From NCBI RefSeq assembly GCF_051106095.1, contig NC_135794.1, positions 24,678,747 through 24,742,746 on the forward strand: DNA of 64,000 nt. Direction: 5' to 3'. Positions within the stretch are counted from its first letter, which is position 1; every line of letters begins with the position of its first letter. Source of the DNA: Pogona vitticeps. Its lineage: Eukaryota; Chordata; Lepidosauria; Squamata; Agamidae. The notes under the pieces are model-generated. The model worked only from the letters and a program-made list of their open reading frames with translations. It was not told the DNA's origin and did no database searches. Of this stretch, positions 31,881 to 43,501 are shown piece by piece. Both the position numbers and the translations under genes were made by a program.

Positions 31881-34800
31881 GCAACCGATCTGTAAATCAG
31901 TTGTTCCCTTTGCCAATCATGCCAATCTCCTGGCAAGAAAGTGGCCCAACAGCTTCTCGCCTGAACTGCAGTTCGGAAAAAAGAACAAACAGGAGACTCT
32001 TCCGATATTCCTTTTCTCACCCAAATGTCACTGCAAAGGGCAACATCTCTTCCACAGGTGTTGTGACAGAACACCTGTGGTTTGAAGAAGAAACAATATT
32101 TTCGCTAGGAGAATATCCGAACATGCAGGAGACGCGTGCTGCCGTCTGAATAGGGAACCAACGAAAGCTTGGCCAGGTTTGCACTGAGGTTCAGATATGA
32201 AAAAGAGTCATCCTCTTCCTGGTTTTTTGCTTTCTTCGAACTCCAGTGCATTTCAGAGGATTTGGAGTTTATCTTTGTTTATCTAAAGTATTGATTTATT
32301 GGTTTTTTGCATCCTGGAGACTGGGAAGCAAGGGAGAACAGACAGATTAAAACCAGACTAAAAACATTTCAGAAAGCAGGCTGAAAAGATTGTTGTTTGG
32401 AAGCAGATTTCAAATGTTCTAGTCTAAAAGACCATTTTGAAAACTCTTAGGGGCTTTTAGAACAACGCAGTTGTAGGTGCCTGCCAGAGCAGCAAACGAG
32501 ATGCAACCAGGCCAGGTTCCCTTGGGAAAGATGTGCCGTAATCCAGGTATTGCTATAGAGAATGCCTGAATATGCAGAGAAACAGCGGCGATACAGCATC
32601 GGAGTAACAACATTAGTAATGAACATCGCTGTTTTTCTTCCTGAGCCCTGCAGAGATTATCACTCTTAAACCATTGCTTTTCAGACTAGAATCCAATTTA
32701 CAAGAAAAATGGAATGCTTGGATTTCTGCTCAGCTAAGCTGGGAGACTAAACATAGAGGTTGCTTGCCAAATAATTGCTTTAATGTGAACTTCTGAAAGG
32801 GCTGTTGTTCGCTGTCAGGTCATCCGCGCCTTCGACTGATCAATCGACAAATACAATTACAGTACTGGGAAGTAATGTCCAGTTCTGAGGCATGCTGGCA
32901 TCCATTAATTTCAGCCTATGTCCATCAATGTGCTGAATTGTTTTTAGTGTGAAGACTCTGCCAGCCCCAGTGATTTGGGCTGCAACTACAAGGCGGCGGC
33001 GGCTGCTTCTAGTCTAGTTTGTATTCTAGGTCTGCAGCTTTAGTTACACACACCTGTGCAAGGGTTTGATTTTTATATTGGCTCATGAAATGCTTTCCTC
33101 CTGGGTCGAAGAACTTATCCAGAGTCTGTATCTGGATGACGGCCCATCCAAAGCAGATGCTTGTTTATTTATCCAACTTTTTTTCTGGCTTTCAGAACAC
33201 ACCAAGTGCCAGGACATAATCAGCCCGATTGGCTGCTGCTATTTGTTCAAGGTTGCTCTTACAACAGCATTACATAGAGAGGAAGAGCGGTTATAATGTG
33301 TGCAGTCTCTCGCTTGAATCCTCCCTGCATGGTCTGGTGCCCTACCGCTAGAAGGAATTTCAAGTCTGATAAAACAGCATCTCTGGTGCCCTAATGGTTT
33401 AATGTATCAGTGTAACAAGCAAGACCTGTAGGTTTTCCCCAGATAACTTTACCCCAGATAACTTTCAGAAACATGAACACTGGGTAGAACAGGAGTCCTT
33501 GGACCATCAGACAAATGAAATGTGCCAACCTTAGGCTGTGGAATAATGTGTGTGGATATGCAACCCTTAAGAGCCAGAAGAGCAACGGCCAATAATTCTT
33601 CACACAGCACATAGTTTAAAATATGGAATTTGCTACTGCAAGAGGTAGCGATAGCTGCCAAACTGGACGGGTGCAAAAGGGGATGAGAGAAAATTAATGG
33701 CAGGTAAAGCTATTGAAGATCGCTGGCGCCAGTGTTTCTACACCTCTTGCAATTTCCCATAGGCATTTAGTTGAGATGGGAATATTGGACTTTCTCATGG
33801 GCTTTTCCTAAAATGCTTCCTTGGAAGGCAGACAGTCCACACCAGGGGGAATGTTCAGCGTGGGCTGGGCTGGCCTCTGCTGACATATCTGGTGGTTGAT
33901 ACATCCTTGAGTAAAAAGAAGCAGAGTGTGGTCCCAGTTTCTTCTATGGAGGACTGTCCCCTCTAAAGTATGAGTTAGCAAAGGTTAGGAGAACCAGTTG
34001 AGTTAGCCTACTAGCTATACATCTGCATAGCACTCTGGTAGATTCTAAGCACTCTTTCAAGTTTGTTTAAGCGAATCTAATTCTAAAGATGAAAATAATC
34101 AAATGTCTAGCCAGTTTGACATGGGTGCGTATGGAGAGACTGTGATTTCACCACGTCTGCCGAGTAATGGAGAAGGATGACAGACTAGTTTTTTTTTTAT
34201 TGTCCCAAGAGATTCTATCAAGTTGACCTTAAGCTCATGAAAATTAATGGTTATTTTTCTGGCACCATGCTGCACAGCCCCATGGCTGGATTAGGCGCGA
34301 CCATCTTGAACAACTGTGCAAGAAGAGCAGAGCCAGGAAAATGTAGCCGAGCCGGAAATTGGCTTCATGTTCGCAGCACGTATGAAATAAATATATTAAG
34401 CTGAAATGTGTCCGTAATAATAAACTTGAAAGCAGTAACCTAAAACAAACGGGTGAAGGCAAGTTTTGAATTTAATTTCAAACCCCTCAGAATACTTAGG
34501 TTGGTCAAGTTCATGAACCTCTCTTCTTGAAACTCATCTCATTTTCAAGAAATCCTGGACTGTGATTCAGGCCGGCCAAGGCCAAATGTTGAGTCAATCT
34601 GGAATCAAGTTCAGGTGAATAAGGGAATATTTATGCAGTGAGGTAGAAACTGTACAAACCTTGGCAGCTTTATGTAGTTTCAGCTTAAACTCAACAAATT
34701 ATTGGCAGTACTTTCCGTTTGGGTTTTGAGTTTCAAAGCTGAAAGCAAAATGGCAGGATAAAGAAGCACCTACCAACAATCACTATTTGTGAGTCTGTAA

Positions 34801-36540
34801 AGGAGGCCGATTTCTTTCCTGTGAAGAGACTGAAGGGAGCAGGGCGAATCCTTTGGTCCGTAGGCACGCTTATGGGAGAAAAAAAATTTATGGCCCTGGA
34901 TGGTTGTCTGAAGACATGTACGGCTCTCCTATATATACATGGAGCTGCAAAAGTCTTCTGTGTGAAAATTTATGAGGATTTGAGTTTAGCAGGAAGCCAC
35001 AAGGTCAGCACATGAAGCAAGAGCTGACGGCCGTTCAAACAGAAAAGGGACCAGCTAAGGGACAGGGAAGCTACTCCAGCCTGGGATGTTTTGCAAATAA
35101 AGTTGTTCCAGAAGCGTGCTTAGGAAGGAAAGCTTCTAATCCTAAGCCTTCATGGGTCCATGGAGCGAGCAACTGCAGGCCATCAGGATCACCTGAAGAA
35201 AATGCTCATACTCTCCTACCTGTGCGTATCCCTGTACTCACCAAGAGACCTCCTTCTCCATGGAGGGTCTAACCAAACCCCTATTGCCCTCCCTGGGTCT
35301 GGGAAGCAGCTATGTGCATCTCAAAGGAAAGGTGCAACTGCTGCATCTCCTTGGTCTGTATCAAGGTCCTGGGACATGAGCTGCTTCTCCCCAATGTTTC
35401 ACTTCTAGGTCAACCTCCCATGAGTGGATGTACGACTCTGAGGATCACGTTGCACTGTAGATGGGCTTGCTGGACTGCAGCTCCCATCAGTCTAGCCAGC
35501 TGCCACGCTGTGTTCCACTCGGTGACCTTCTGTTTTAGGTGTCTTCCAGAAAGACAGGGTGCTGATTCTTCACTGCAAAAGGTCAGCATTTGAGGCCAGA
35601 TATGCTTAGTGAGGTCATTGGTGCTCCTACAATGCAAACTTTCTTGGATGCAGTGGGAGAAAGGAAGCTATGAAGACTGAAGAGCATGCTCTATGCATTA
35701 TGCGTATGGTATATGACCGATTACTATATTCACAAGCTGAGTGGAATTGGACAGCTCTATGTTTTGCTTCAAGTAGGCCGATTCCGCCTAGACGGCCCAC
35801 CCATGCATTGGAGTTTTAGGTATGTCTTTATATTAGCAGGCTTGGGGTTCGTTCTTATTCCAAAAAAGCAAAAACAAAACCCTCATTGGTGGACAAAGGT
35901 TATGCAGGCTAACAATCAGTTCTGCAGCTACATGCAAGCGGTTCCAGGAATGTCCGTCAGCCACACGGAAGGCAGTTTTCCACTTTGGTCTTGTTCCAGA
36001 ACATAGCCTTTTGCCAAGAATATCAGTGTTGCACCACCAGGTAAGAAACCCTTCTATCGTGAAATGCGAAGTATGGTATTAAATGTATATAGGATTCTAC
36101 TACAAATCCTGCATTTTAAATAGGAGACACAAATAATTCATCCCCACCTCAAACCGTTGCTTTGACTTTTATTCTCCATAATTGAGATCATGTGTTGTGC
36201 AGTCAAGAAGAACGCCAGATATTACTCATAATTCTTTGTGAACTTTGTAATGAAAGGGACGGGAAAAGAGGACAATTTCTTTTCATTTTGGTATGCTGAG
36301 GGCTTTAAATTATTAGGGTGGGGAGGAAATGTCGACGGAACATGAAAGCTCTTGGTGCTGCTTTCGCATGTGTTCATGCTTTCAAATCCACTGTGGCTGA
36401 TTAGTTCATCGGAATGATGACCAAAAGAGAGCGAGAAATCAGAGGATGAGTCCAGGATGAACAACAGCTGGCTTCACTAGGAACAGGGAATGGGACTGGG
36501 TGGCTGAGAGGTGGCCATGAAGCAGGACAAAGGTGGTACG

Positions 36541-36583
36541 CATGGATGGATGGATGGATGGATGGATGGATGGATGGATGGAT
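36541..36583. repeat. (GATG)n microsatellite
   Basis: About ten GATG/ATGG units, probably grown from the tail of the adjoining minus-strand SINE. Confidence 0.95.
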
Positions 36584-36772
36584 TTATAGTTATGTGCTGT
36601 CAAGTCAGAGCTGACTGACAGCGACTCCGATAGGGCTTTCGAGGCAAGGGAGATATTGAAGGAGGGGATTCACCAGTCCCAGCCCTTCTGTGGGGTTCCA
36701 TAGCTGAATAGGGATTTGAACCCTTGTCTCTTGAATCCTTGCTTGACACACTGCCTGCTATACCACCCTTGG
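36584..36772 (-). mobile_element. tRNA-derived SINE with intact Pol III B box
   Basis: On the minus strand the head has an A-box-like gtggtatagc and B box gggttcaaatccc, followed by the SINE body (cagctctgacttgacagcac) and a simple-repeat tail (36541-36583). Same family as 48477-48661. Confidence 0.7.
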
Positions 36773-39700
36773 CCTCCAATTAACGGTCAAGGAAACTTCC
36801 TCTGGTTGTATGGCAGTTCCACGGAGAAAAGCAGCCGGCCCAAGGCCACCCAGGCTGGCTCTGCTCCCAGGAGGCACAGTGGGGGAATCGAATTCCCTGG
36901 CTCAGCGAGCTCTTGGGATTCTAAGCATCCTATTTCAGACAGTGCTATTTGCTGCTTTAGATTTAGATCACTCGACAGAATGCTTTAGGTCAGCCCTGGT
37001 GGCGAGGCCAGATAGCACCGAGGAGCTCATAAGAAAGCCATATAGGCCATCGCTTTCTATAATTGGTTTTCTCCCGGAAGCACAGCGCCTCTGAATGTGA
37101 AGCTTCTGGTTTGTTACCGTGGCTAATATTAATGCCTTCTAACACTAATTGTCATGTTCTCCCAACCACACATAAAAGCTATGTGAAACTTTATGCTTCC
37201 CCCTTACTAAAGACTCCACTTACAAATTCACTATGGTCATTACATTAATTGTGGCGAGCCTCAGGACCTGATCCCAGCCCAATATGTAGTTATGTGGGAA
37301 TTCTGGTTTCTGGAAGAGACAGCTGTTCCCAAGCTGCCTGGGTGTGTCCCACATGTGGAGCCTTCAACGCAGAGAGAACAAGCTGTGATGATGCACCACC
37401 GTCTTCAAGCTTCTCCGGGAGGTTGCTTAGCAGCCCCACTGACCCTGAACAAAAAGCCTGGGAACGACCTCTTGCAAGGAGGGTGATTCAAGGCAGTTGA
37501 GGAGGAGAAAAAAGGTTGAAGGAAAACAAACACAGCCTCCTGTGCCACAAAGAGCCCTCTGCCTATTACTGACAAAACAGCATTCAGGGCCATCAATACC
37601 TTCCCATGACATATTTTCATCTGTTGCTAGAGCAGCGTCCAAACGAATGAATGTCCATTTCGTTGCAATGTAGTTTGGAATCATGTGGCCAGCTTTGCCT
37701 CCAGTCCTGTCAGACTCTGCAGAAATAAATCACAGAATTAGTGGACGCAATAAAATGGTGAATTTAGGTTCCAGAAGAGTGGCAGGAACTGCATCTAGAC
37801 GCGCCCATGCGTCCCAAGCTGTACAGCGTGTCACTGAATTGTTATGATCACCAGCCTGTATCTGGTCCATTTGCTATTTTCCTTTATCTCTCCTTGCCCT
37901 GTCCTCCACTTAAGTAGGACTGTTAGCAGTCCTGACCAAGCCTCCCACCTCTGAAGACTACCCAGTGCTTTTTTTAAATGGCCCAATATATGTTTATAAA
38001 ACATTAATGCAAACCATGCTTCTAGGCCTCAAGGTTTATAGCTTCGAGTTCATCATCTCAAATACCTCCTTGACTTCCTTAAAGAATATGGAAGTTAACC
38101 AGAGAAAGGCTATGGATCCTCTATGAACTCTCTTTTCCTTTTCAAAGGAGAAAGCCTAAGTTTCTACTTGTAGAAAATACGACACACAACCAGAGGTTGG
38201 TTAAAATGCAGCTACCACCGTGGGATCTAAGCTATATTGGCTTCATCTGCTTCAGATGGAAAAGAAATCAAAAGTTTTTTTATCCAGAGAGGGGAACACA
38301 AATTTTGTTTTGGGATTGCTGGAAACAGCTTTCATTTTTCCTTTTTGGCTACTAATCCGTAAACCACAAAATAGTCATGCTAAAAGAATCCAGTCCTAGC
38401 GACTTCTATGATTGTTCACTTTTCTTGATTATCTGTTTTGTGTTGCCTTATTTCACTAATCAACTGCAATCAAGAGAAAACTATGCTTCGCTTCAAAACA
38501 CTAGTTTCAATCATTAATTGGATTATTGTTTAATATTCTCTTAAGAGGTATATTTCTTCTTATGCCAAGGTGCTCAAAAACAGTGCTGTTTAATTAAAAT
38601 TGAAACCACAATCAGCACTTGAAAACACAAAAGGATGAACAAATAATAGTCCCATGCAAACATCTGGACTACCAGTGGTTCTAACAACTGTAACAGAAGA
38701 TGGACCTCAGAATGCTTTCCCGAAGCTGGAAAGCATTTAAGTAAAATACTCATTTTCCTTTCACTTGAGGTTACCCAGGTATCCAAGTAGAAAATGGCAG
38801 GCATGCCAAAAAAAGCAGCTAAACTCCCACCCAAAGAAAAGGCCAGGTTTGACAGGGCTGGAAACGGGCAGGGACATAGCCGTTTACTGAAGACAGAAAC
38901 TCCTTTAACTGTCCTGAAGCCCAAAAACAATGGCTGCAGACACGGAGGACCTATCTGGGTAGCGACAAGGGGTCCAGCCAGCACAGAAACGGAGAAATAT
39001 TCACCAGGATTCTTATAGCTTTTCCTTCTCCTGGTTTCTCTCACACTTACAGCAAAGTTGCATAACATGCAAGAGCTGACAACGTGCAAGAACACTGTCA
39101 GGACAACACCAACGTTACAGGAGAGAGAACAGGATATGAAATTTGGCTGGGCTTGAGAGGGGAACATTTCTCTTCATTGTGATTTTCCATTCCTGTCGAA
39201 GCCCAGCAGGGAAAAAGACCCACAAGGCTTCTGCTCTGCTGCTCTCATGCGCCAGGAGCCATTGTGCAAGGCCCTTGGCCTTCCAAGTCTTATTTCAATT
39301 ATAAACAGCGCTCTCTGCCTTGCTAGGTTATGCCTTTGCCAGTTTTCACTCAACGATGGCTTCGTGTTGCTTTCCACCAACGTATTCCCATTGGGAGTCA
39401 TCAGTGATTAATGACAAACAAGACATCTATGAGAAATACCCATCGCTTGCTGAACACTGTGTTTCGGCTCGGCCCTCAAGTGCCACCTAGTGGTCAGTGG
39501 GCTAAACTGAGAGGCAACTCACCCCCTCTCCCCATCCGCTGACCACTCCTTAATAAAACATGTCAGCACACAATTAGAAATACGCTGAAAAGGAGGAGAA
39601 ACATTGTTCCTTGCCTTTCGTGAAAGGAGTAGTAGTGATTTCCCTCCCTTCTCTGCTGCAGTACTCAAGCGGTTGTTATGAGACGTGGGATACGACTACG

Positions 39701-40174
39701 AAGGTGCCCGTGTCTCCCTGCTATATAGAGGTGACCTCAGGAAGGCGCCACATCGCATGGCTTGAGTGCTGACTTGTGCTGGGCTACGACCTCGAATTAT
39801 GGGATAACCCTGAGAATGCTGGGAGAAAACAGCTTTCATGGAGGCAAGGCGCAGTGGTGGGAAGTGGCTTTGTTCTGCTTGAAGTGTCGGGCCTTCTGCC
39901 ACACATTCTGGCAGCACTTCCCCTTCTCTTCAACCGTTTTAAGAGAAGGAGTGGGAATGCGCCACCATCAGCTGGTCCTTGGTGGCAGCAGGATCACTCT
40001 CCTTCCTCATACGGGAGAAACGGGAAGGAGAGGTAGGCCCTCTCAGTTGACGTTGCCAAGAGCTTCTGGGGAAACGGGTGTGGCTATATTTATTGTACAC
40101 CTAACAGACTCTCAGCCTTTATCCTTCTATAATACACATAATTTCGTAAAAAGCAAGTGTAGAAAAGAAAAACC

Positions 40175-40180
40175 TTTATT
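40175..40180 (-). terminator. DUT: DUT polyadenylation signal AATAAA
   Basis: Minus-strand AATAAA about 64 bases after the stop codon, predicting a 3' UTR of only about 80-100 bases. No competing signal lies closer. Confidence 0.7.
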
Positions 40181-40243
40181 TACACCAGTATGTTTTTTGC
40201 AAAGACAAGAGGAAGTCATTCAACTGAAGAGGTGTTACTGCTC

Positions 40244-40300
40244 TCACTTCTGCCCGGTGGATCCAAAGCCTCCTGAGCCACGCTCCGTTTCATCCAAAAC
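40244..40300 (-). CDS. DUT: DUT exon 6 (motif 5 and stop)
   Basis: 57 bases, phase 0, acceptor TTTCAG, stop TGA. It encodes [18 protein letters not shown]: the P-loop-like motif 5 tail that closes over the active site. Human ends STGKN. Confidence 0.95.
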   Translation of the reverse strand, partial: VLDETERGSGGFGSTGQK

Positions 40301-43068
40301 CTGAAAGAAAGCCATGTTAGCCTTTCTGAAAGTCACCACCCCTCATTCTAATAATGTTTAGACTCTTCTACTTATACTGTATACCAGTTTGTTTCCTGCT
40401 TGGGTGTAAGAAATTAACCCACAGAATGAAACAAACAGTAAATGACAAACTTTTGCCATCAAAAGTGTAATTAAGTAGCAAATGGCACACTGTTTTTCCC
40501 CCCCTTTCTGTTTTTTGTTAACAGCAACCACTACTAACAGTGTATCAATTTTTGTTACCTGGACTTCTTCAAGCTCTGGATAGTAGATCCGTTCACAGAT
40601 GAGCTGGGCAATTCTGTCCCCCTTTTTAACTTCAAATCCAAACAAACATTTAAAAACCTCATGGTATCAATACTTTAAAAACACAACATCACCGTATTAA
40701 TATTTTAAATATATCCCCCTTTTTTGCAAATCTTGAACTCACTGGTCCAAACCTAGTTTAGTAAGTCGCACTACAGTAGATCCCACAGAATCAGTGGGGA
40801 TTTGGTGAGTCAATTTCTTCTTAAGTTCCATTGATTCAAATAGGCCTACTCTATCTGCAACTTAGTTGTGCCTAATAAGCTTCCTCACCCTATCTCCTTA
40901 GTGCTACTTCCCTTCCTTGTGTAACAAGCTAGCTTTCGTACTCTATCTCTGCCTTCAAAACCCATTAATTTAAGTCTGAATAACCCCCTGTGTATTAGGT
41001 GTTGGATAAATTAAGCAAGCCTCTGCATGTTTCTGAGTGCAACCGTCGGCAACATTAAAATCTATGTATTTGAACATTTTAAAGAGAGAATGTTAAACCC
41101 CTTAAAATAATGACATTCACAAGGCACAACAAAAGTTTAAAGCAGTATCGCATGTTTTCATCACAGCTTCCTAACTAAGCTTGAAAAGCCCAGTTGTTTA
41201 ATATGGAAGTACACAGAGTTAGATCATGTTTATATTCCTGCATCAAGCAGGGGGTTGGACTTGATGGCCTTATAGGCCCCTTCCCACTTCTATAATTCTA
41301 TGATTTAAATAGAAAGCAGAATAGGGGAAAGTTTAAAAAATGATTCAGAAATGTATCCAGTTTAATCCTTACCTTTAAAGGGTTCCTTCCCAAAGTTAAA
41401 TAGCACAACTCCAACATTTCCTCTGTAATCCTCATCAATAACCCCAGCTGTAATAGAGAACGTTCTTAGCAAATGTAACAAAGTTCATGCTTTTCACAGT
41501 ATATTTATGTTTCAAACATCTGACAGGTGAAATGACTGATTTACTATAGATGAAATCCCCATTTACACTGCAGTTAGTCAACCAATACAGAGAATACTGT
41601 ATAATGTGCCTGGGAATAAGTTTGGGATAATTGTTTCGGACTACAAATCCCAGACTCTTCCAGGAAGCATCCCACTAGCCATGATGACAGTGGGATTCTG
41701 GGTGTCAAAAAGCAACTGTTCTAAGTTCTGATTTAATCTGAGCTTTCACCTGACTGGAGAAATGGTGATCTCAGGACATTAGAGTACGTATGAACCTTGC
41801 CATGCAGCAAACAGAGGTACCACAGGTATTAGAAGATATAGACAGCGACAACTTACCACCAACATCTATGAAATGATTTGCAGCTAATCCAGACCGAGGA
41901 GCTATAAAACATTGGGGGAAAATCTACCTTTAATATAACCAAAACTTATTTTTGTAAACAGACAAGTTATTTAGCACTTATTTCTATGCACTTGTAAAAA
42001 ACGATTGGGAAAAAACCCATTAACAAAACAAGCGTCTCAGAATAGCCTGCTTTGCATATAACGGTCCGCTGAGCCTGAGCGTTCTGTATTCAAATCTTCT
42101 GCAGCAGCTTTCATAGGAAAAACACCTAGTAAGCAGTTTTGCAAGATTATGGGTTGCCTCTGAACTCACCTACTCGGCCGTAGCACCCAGGAGGGAGAGA
42201 AATCTGAATATCTGTTTTCACAACGGCTTTCCCTGAAGCAGGAATCTCATAGTCGTAGGCACTATGAAAGCAAGCAAGTGAATGGTCATTTCCGTTAAGA
42301 CAGCAGGCAGATGTTTCGCGGGTCTGAATTAATATAGAAGAGCTTCGCTGGGAAAGGGAAGCTGTCTTAGTTCGTATTTTTATGATTTGCCATAAATGCC
42401 TTTCCCAGCAAATTTTTTATCTACTGCCTTTTGAAGGCTGGATTGTAACTGGATTGGGACACGATCTGGGCAGCCATATCTTCTCTCCCTAACATAATGT
42501 TATTAATTCTTCCTTAATATTTCATGCTATTAATTTGTTGGTAATTGATGCCAATCAACTTAATGCTTCCTTTGATACTTTGCATTATTAGCTACCCTTT
42601 GACATGTGAGCAATGTATGCTTTTCATATATAAGAGATACAGTAGGGCCCCCTCTATTCATGGGGTCAGGATCCGCTAATTCACTTATCCACTGCATGAA
42701 AATACTTTTTAAAAAAAACCCAGGAAAGCTTATTTATAGGTACTGTACAGGGTGTACCGAACAGAACTAGCCCTTAGAGGGCGCTGAAGAGCAACGCGGT
42801 GTAGAGCGTTCCGGTTCTTCCGCGGTTTTCGGCATCCGCGGAGCGGAGGTTTGGAACCGATTCCTCCGCGGGTCTCCCGAGGAAAAGGGGAGGCTCACCT
42901 ATAGAGGTCGTATCCGGCCGCCCGCGAGGAGCCCCGAGAAGGGGCCGAGGCGTTCTCGGAGAGCCGAGCGAAGCGCAGCCTCTGGGCGGGAGGCTCCTCG
43001 GAGGGGCCCGGGGAGGGCTTGGGCCGCTTGCTGGGGCTGCACGCGGGCTCTGCTCCGGAGCAGGGCAT
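40244..43068 (-). CDS. DUT: dUTPase gene, complete nuclear-form CDS, six exons
   Basis: DUT hydrolyses dUTP to dUMP and pyrophosphate, keeping uracil out of DNA and supplying dUMP for dTMP synthesis; the enzyme is a homotrimer. The six exons join without a break into 169 residues (human nuclear form 164). All five family motifs are present in order: AAGYDLYSAYD (motif 1), PRSGLA (2), [14 protein letters not shown] with the catalytic Asp (3), RIAQLICE (4) and the flexible C-terminal [10 protein letters not shown] (5). The variable N-terminus [15 protein letters not shown] resembles human MPCSEETPAISPSKR, including the S-P-S-K nuclear-signal/CDK site. The first ATG of the frame is the MPC one; further upstream the frame is open but has no ATG. 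It sits tail-to-tail with FBN1. Confidence 0.96.
40559..40629 (-). CDS. DUT: DUT exon 5 (motif 4)
   Basis: 71 bases, phase 1-0. It encodes [20 protein letters not shown] then EEVQ, covering motif 4. Donor CAG|GTAACA. Confidence 0.95.
40770..40872. repeat. Palindromic element in a DUT intron
   Basis: Arms gtagatcccacagaatcagt and ccattgattcaaataggcct-actc are inverted copies with a short centre. Related to the arms at 30588-30902. It lies between DUT exons 4 and 5. Confidence 0.5.
41237..41308 (+). mobile_element. CR1 LINE 3' end in a DUT intron
   Basis: catcaagcagggggttggac, ttgatggccttataggcccc, then the CR1 terminal attctatgatt. It is an extremely 5'-truncated copy antisense to DUT. Confidence 0.8.
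41373..41447 (-). CDS. DUT: DUT exon 4 (motif 3, catalytic Asp)
   Basis: 75 bases, phase 1-1. It encodes [18 protein letters not shown] then FGKEPFK. Motif 3 supplies the Asp that activates the attacking water and the Tyr that excludes ribose. Confidence 0.95.
41630..41706. repeat. Degenerate palindromic MITE-like element in a DUT intron
   Basis: ggactacaaatcccaga and a weak mirrored half (gggattctgggtgtc). It lies between DUT exons 3 and 4. Confidence 0.45.
41857..41901 (-). CDS. DUT: DUT exon 3 (45-base micro-exon, motif 2)
   Basis: 45 bases, phase 1-1, acceptor TATAG, donor GTAAGT. It encodes [15 protein letters not shown]: motif 2, whose Arg-Ser-Gly bind the phosphates. Human has Lys where this has Asn (AAKHF). 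It is too short to appear in an ORF scan. Confidence 0.94.
42170..42261 (-). CDS. DUT: DUT exon 2
   Basis: 92 bases, phase 2-1. It encodes (S)[17 protein letters not shown], then [13 protein letters not shown]. It completes motif 1 and the first beta strands of the jelly-roll subunit. Confidence 0.95.
42899..43068 (-). CDS. DUT: DUT exon 1 (nuclear isoform), start codon to motif 1
   Basis: 170 coding bases from ATG at 43066-43068; donor AG|GTGAGC, phase 2. It encodes [19 protein letters not shown], then [17 protein letters not shown] and AAGYDLY. In human the mitochondrial isoform replaces the first few residues through another 5' exon. Confidence 0.94.
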
Positions 43069-43137
43069 GGCTGCAGACGACGGAGGAGAAGGAAGAGAAG
43101 AAGAAGGGGTGCTCGGTTCTGAGGAGAGAGAAAAAAC

Positions 43138-43242
43138 GGCGGGAGATTTCAAAGCCCGCCTTTTCTCCGGCGCTCAGCCGCTAAGACCTACAAGCGCCAA
43201 TCAGCGCGCGGCAGGGGGCGGGCCTCCTGCGAAAAGACCAAT
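43138..43242 (-). promoter_or_regulatory. DUT: DUT proximal promoter: E2F-like, CHR-like, GC box and two CCAAT boxes
   Basis: Within about 70-175 bases upstream of the nuclear ATG: GGCGGGA (43138-43144, E2F-like), ttcaaa (43148-43153, TTTGAA on the gene strand, CHR-like), a mirrored GCCCGCC (43154-43160), ccaat at 43197-43201, GC box gggggcgggcc (43214-43224) and ccaat at 43238-43242. E2F control of the nuclear DUT isoform is known in mammals; use of these exact sites is inferred. Confidence 0.5.
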
Positions 43243-43366
43243 AGGAGGAGGAGGCTTGGGGGGCGCGCGGACTGAGGGGGAAAAGCTGCCGCTCCTGTTT
43301 CATAGAGAGAAAGGGAAAAAAGGGGAGGTGGTTAGAGTAGCCCACAGCTTCAGAAAGGAGACCTCG

Positions 43367-43501
43367 GGTGCCCCCAACCGGGGGCCCCCAGATGTTTTTT
43401 TCGACTACAACTCCCAGAAGCCTTCACCACCATCTCTTTCGGCCAGGATTTCTGGGAGTTGAAGTCCAAGAACGTCTGGAGGCCCAAGGTTGGGGACTGC
43501 T
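43367..43501. repeat. Palindromic MITE-like element upstream of DUT
   Basis: Inverted arms gactacaactcccagaa and ttctgggagttgaagtc, with outer arms ccccaaccgggggcc and ggcccaaggttgggg. Same family as 979-1120. It lies about 300 bases upstream of the DUT nuclear ATG, inside the CpG island. Confidence 0.7.

Larger units (their letters stand above)
28866..40150. other. Intergenic region between FBN1 and DUT 3' ends
   Basis: About 11 kb with no supported gene. It contains a split MITE-like element (30588-30902), a CR1 3' end (31721-31880), a (GGC)n speck near 32995, a SINE with a (GATG)n tract (36541-36772) and fragments such as ggactgcagctcccatcag near 35470. Open frames here (longest 197 codons, minus, 38574-39167) have no recognisable homology. 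Confidence 0.7.

Noticed and set aside
38574-39167. 197-codon open frame on the minus strand between FBN1 and DUT, with a 74-codon plus-strand frame over it (38794-39018)
   Set aside because: No recognisable domain, no splice or promoter context and no homologue I can recall in this interval. The plus-strand frame (MPKKAAKLPPKEKARF) faintly recalls a LINE ORF1 start but not enough to call. A translated database search would decide.
28866-40150. Hidden gene between FBN1 and DUT
   Set aside because: All frames over this interval are short, unconserved by eye or repeat-derived; these two genes are also convergent neighbours in human with no gene that I recall between them.
43069-43152. N-terminal extension of DUT exon 1 reading KSPAVFSLSSEPSTPSSS
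   Set aside because: The codon at its start is TTG, not ATG, and the human-like MPCS start is at 43068; the upstream stretch is taken as 5' UTR.
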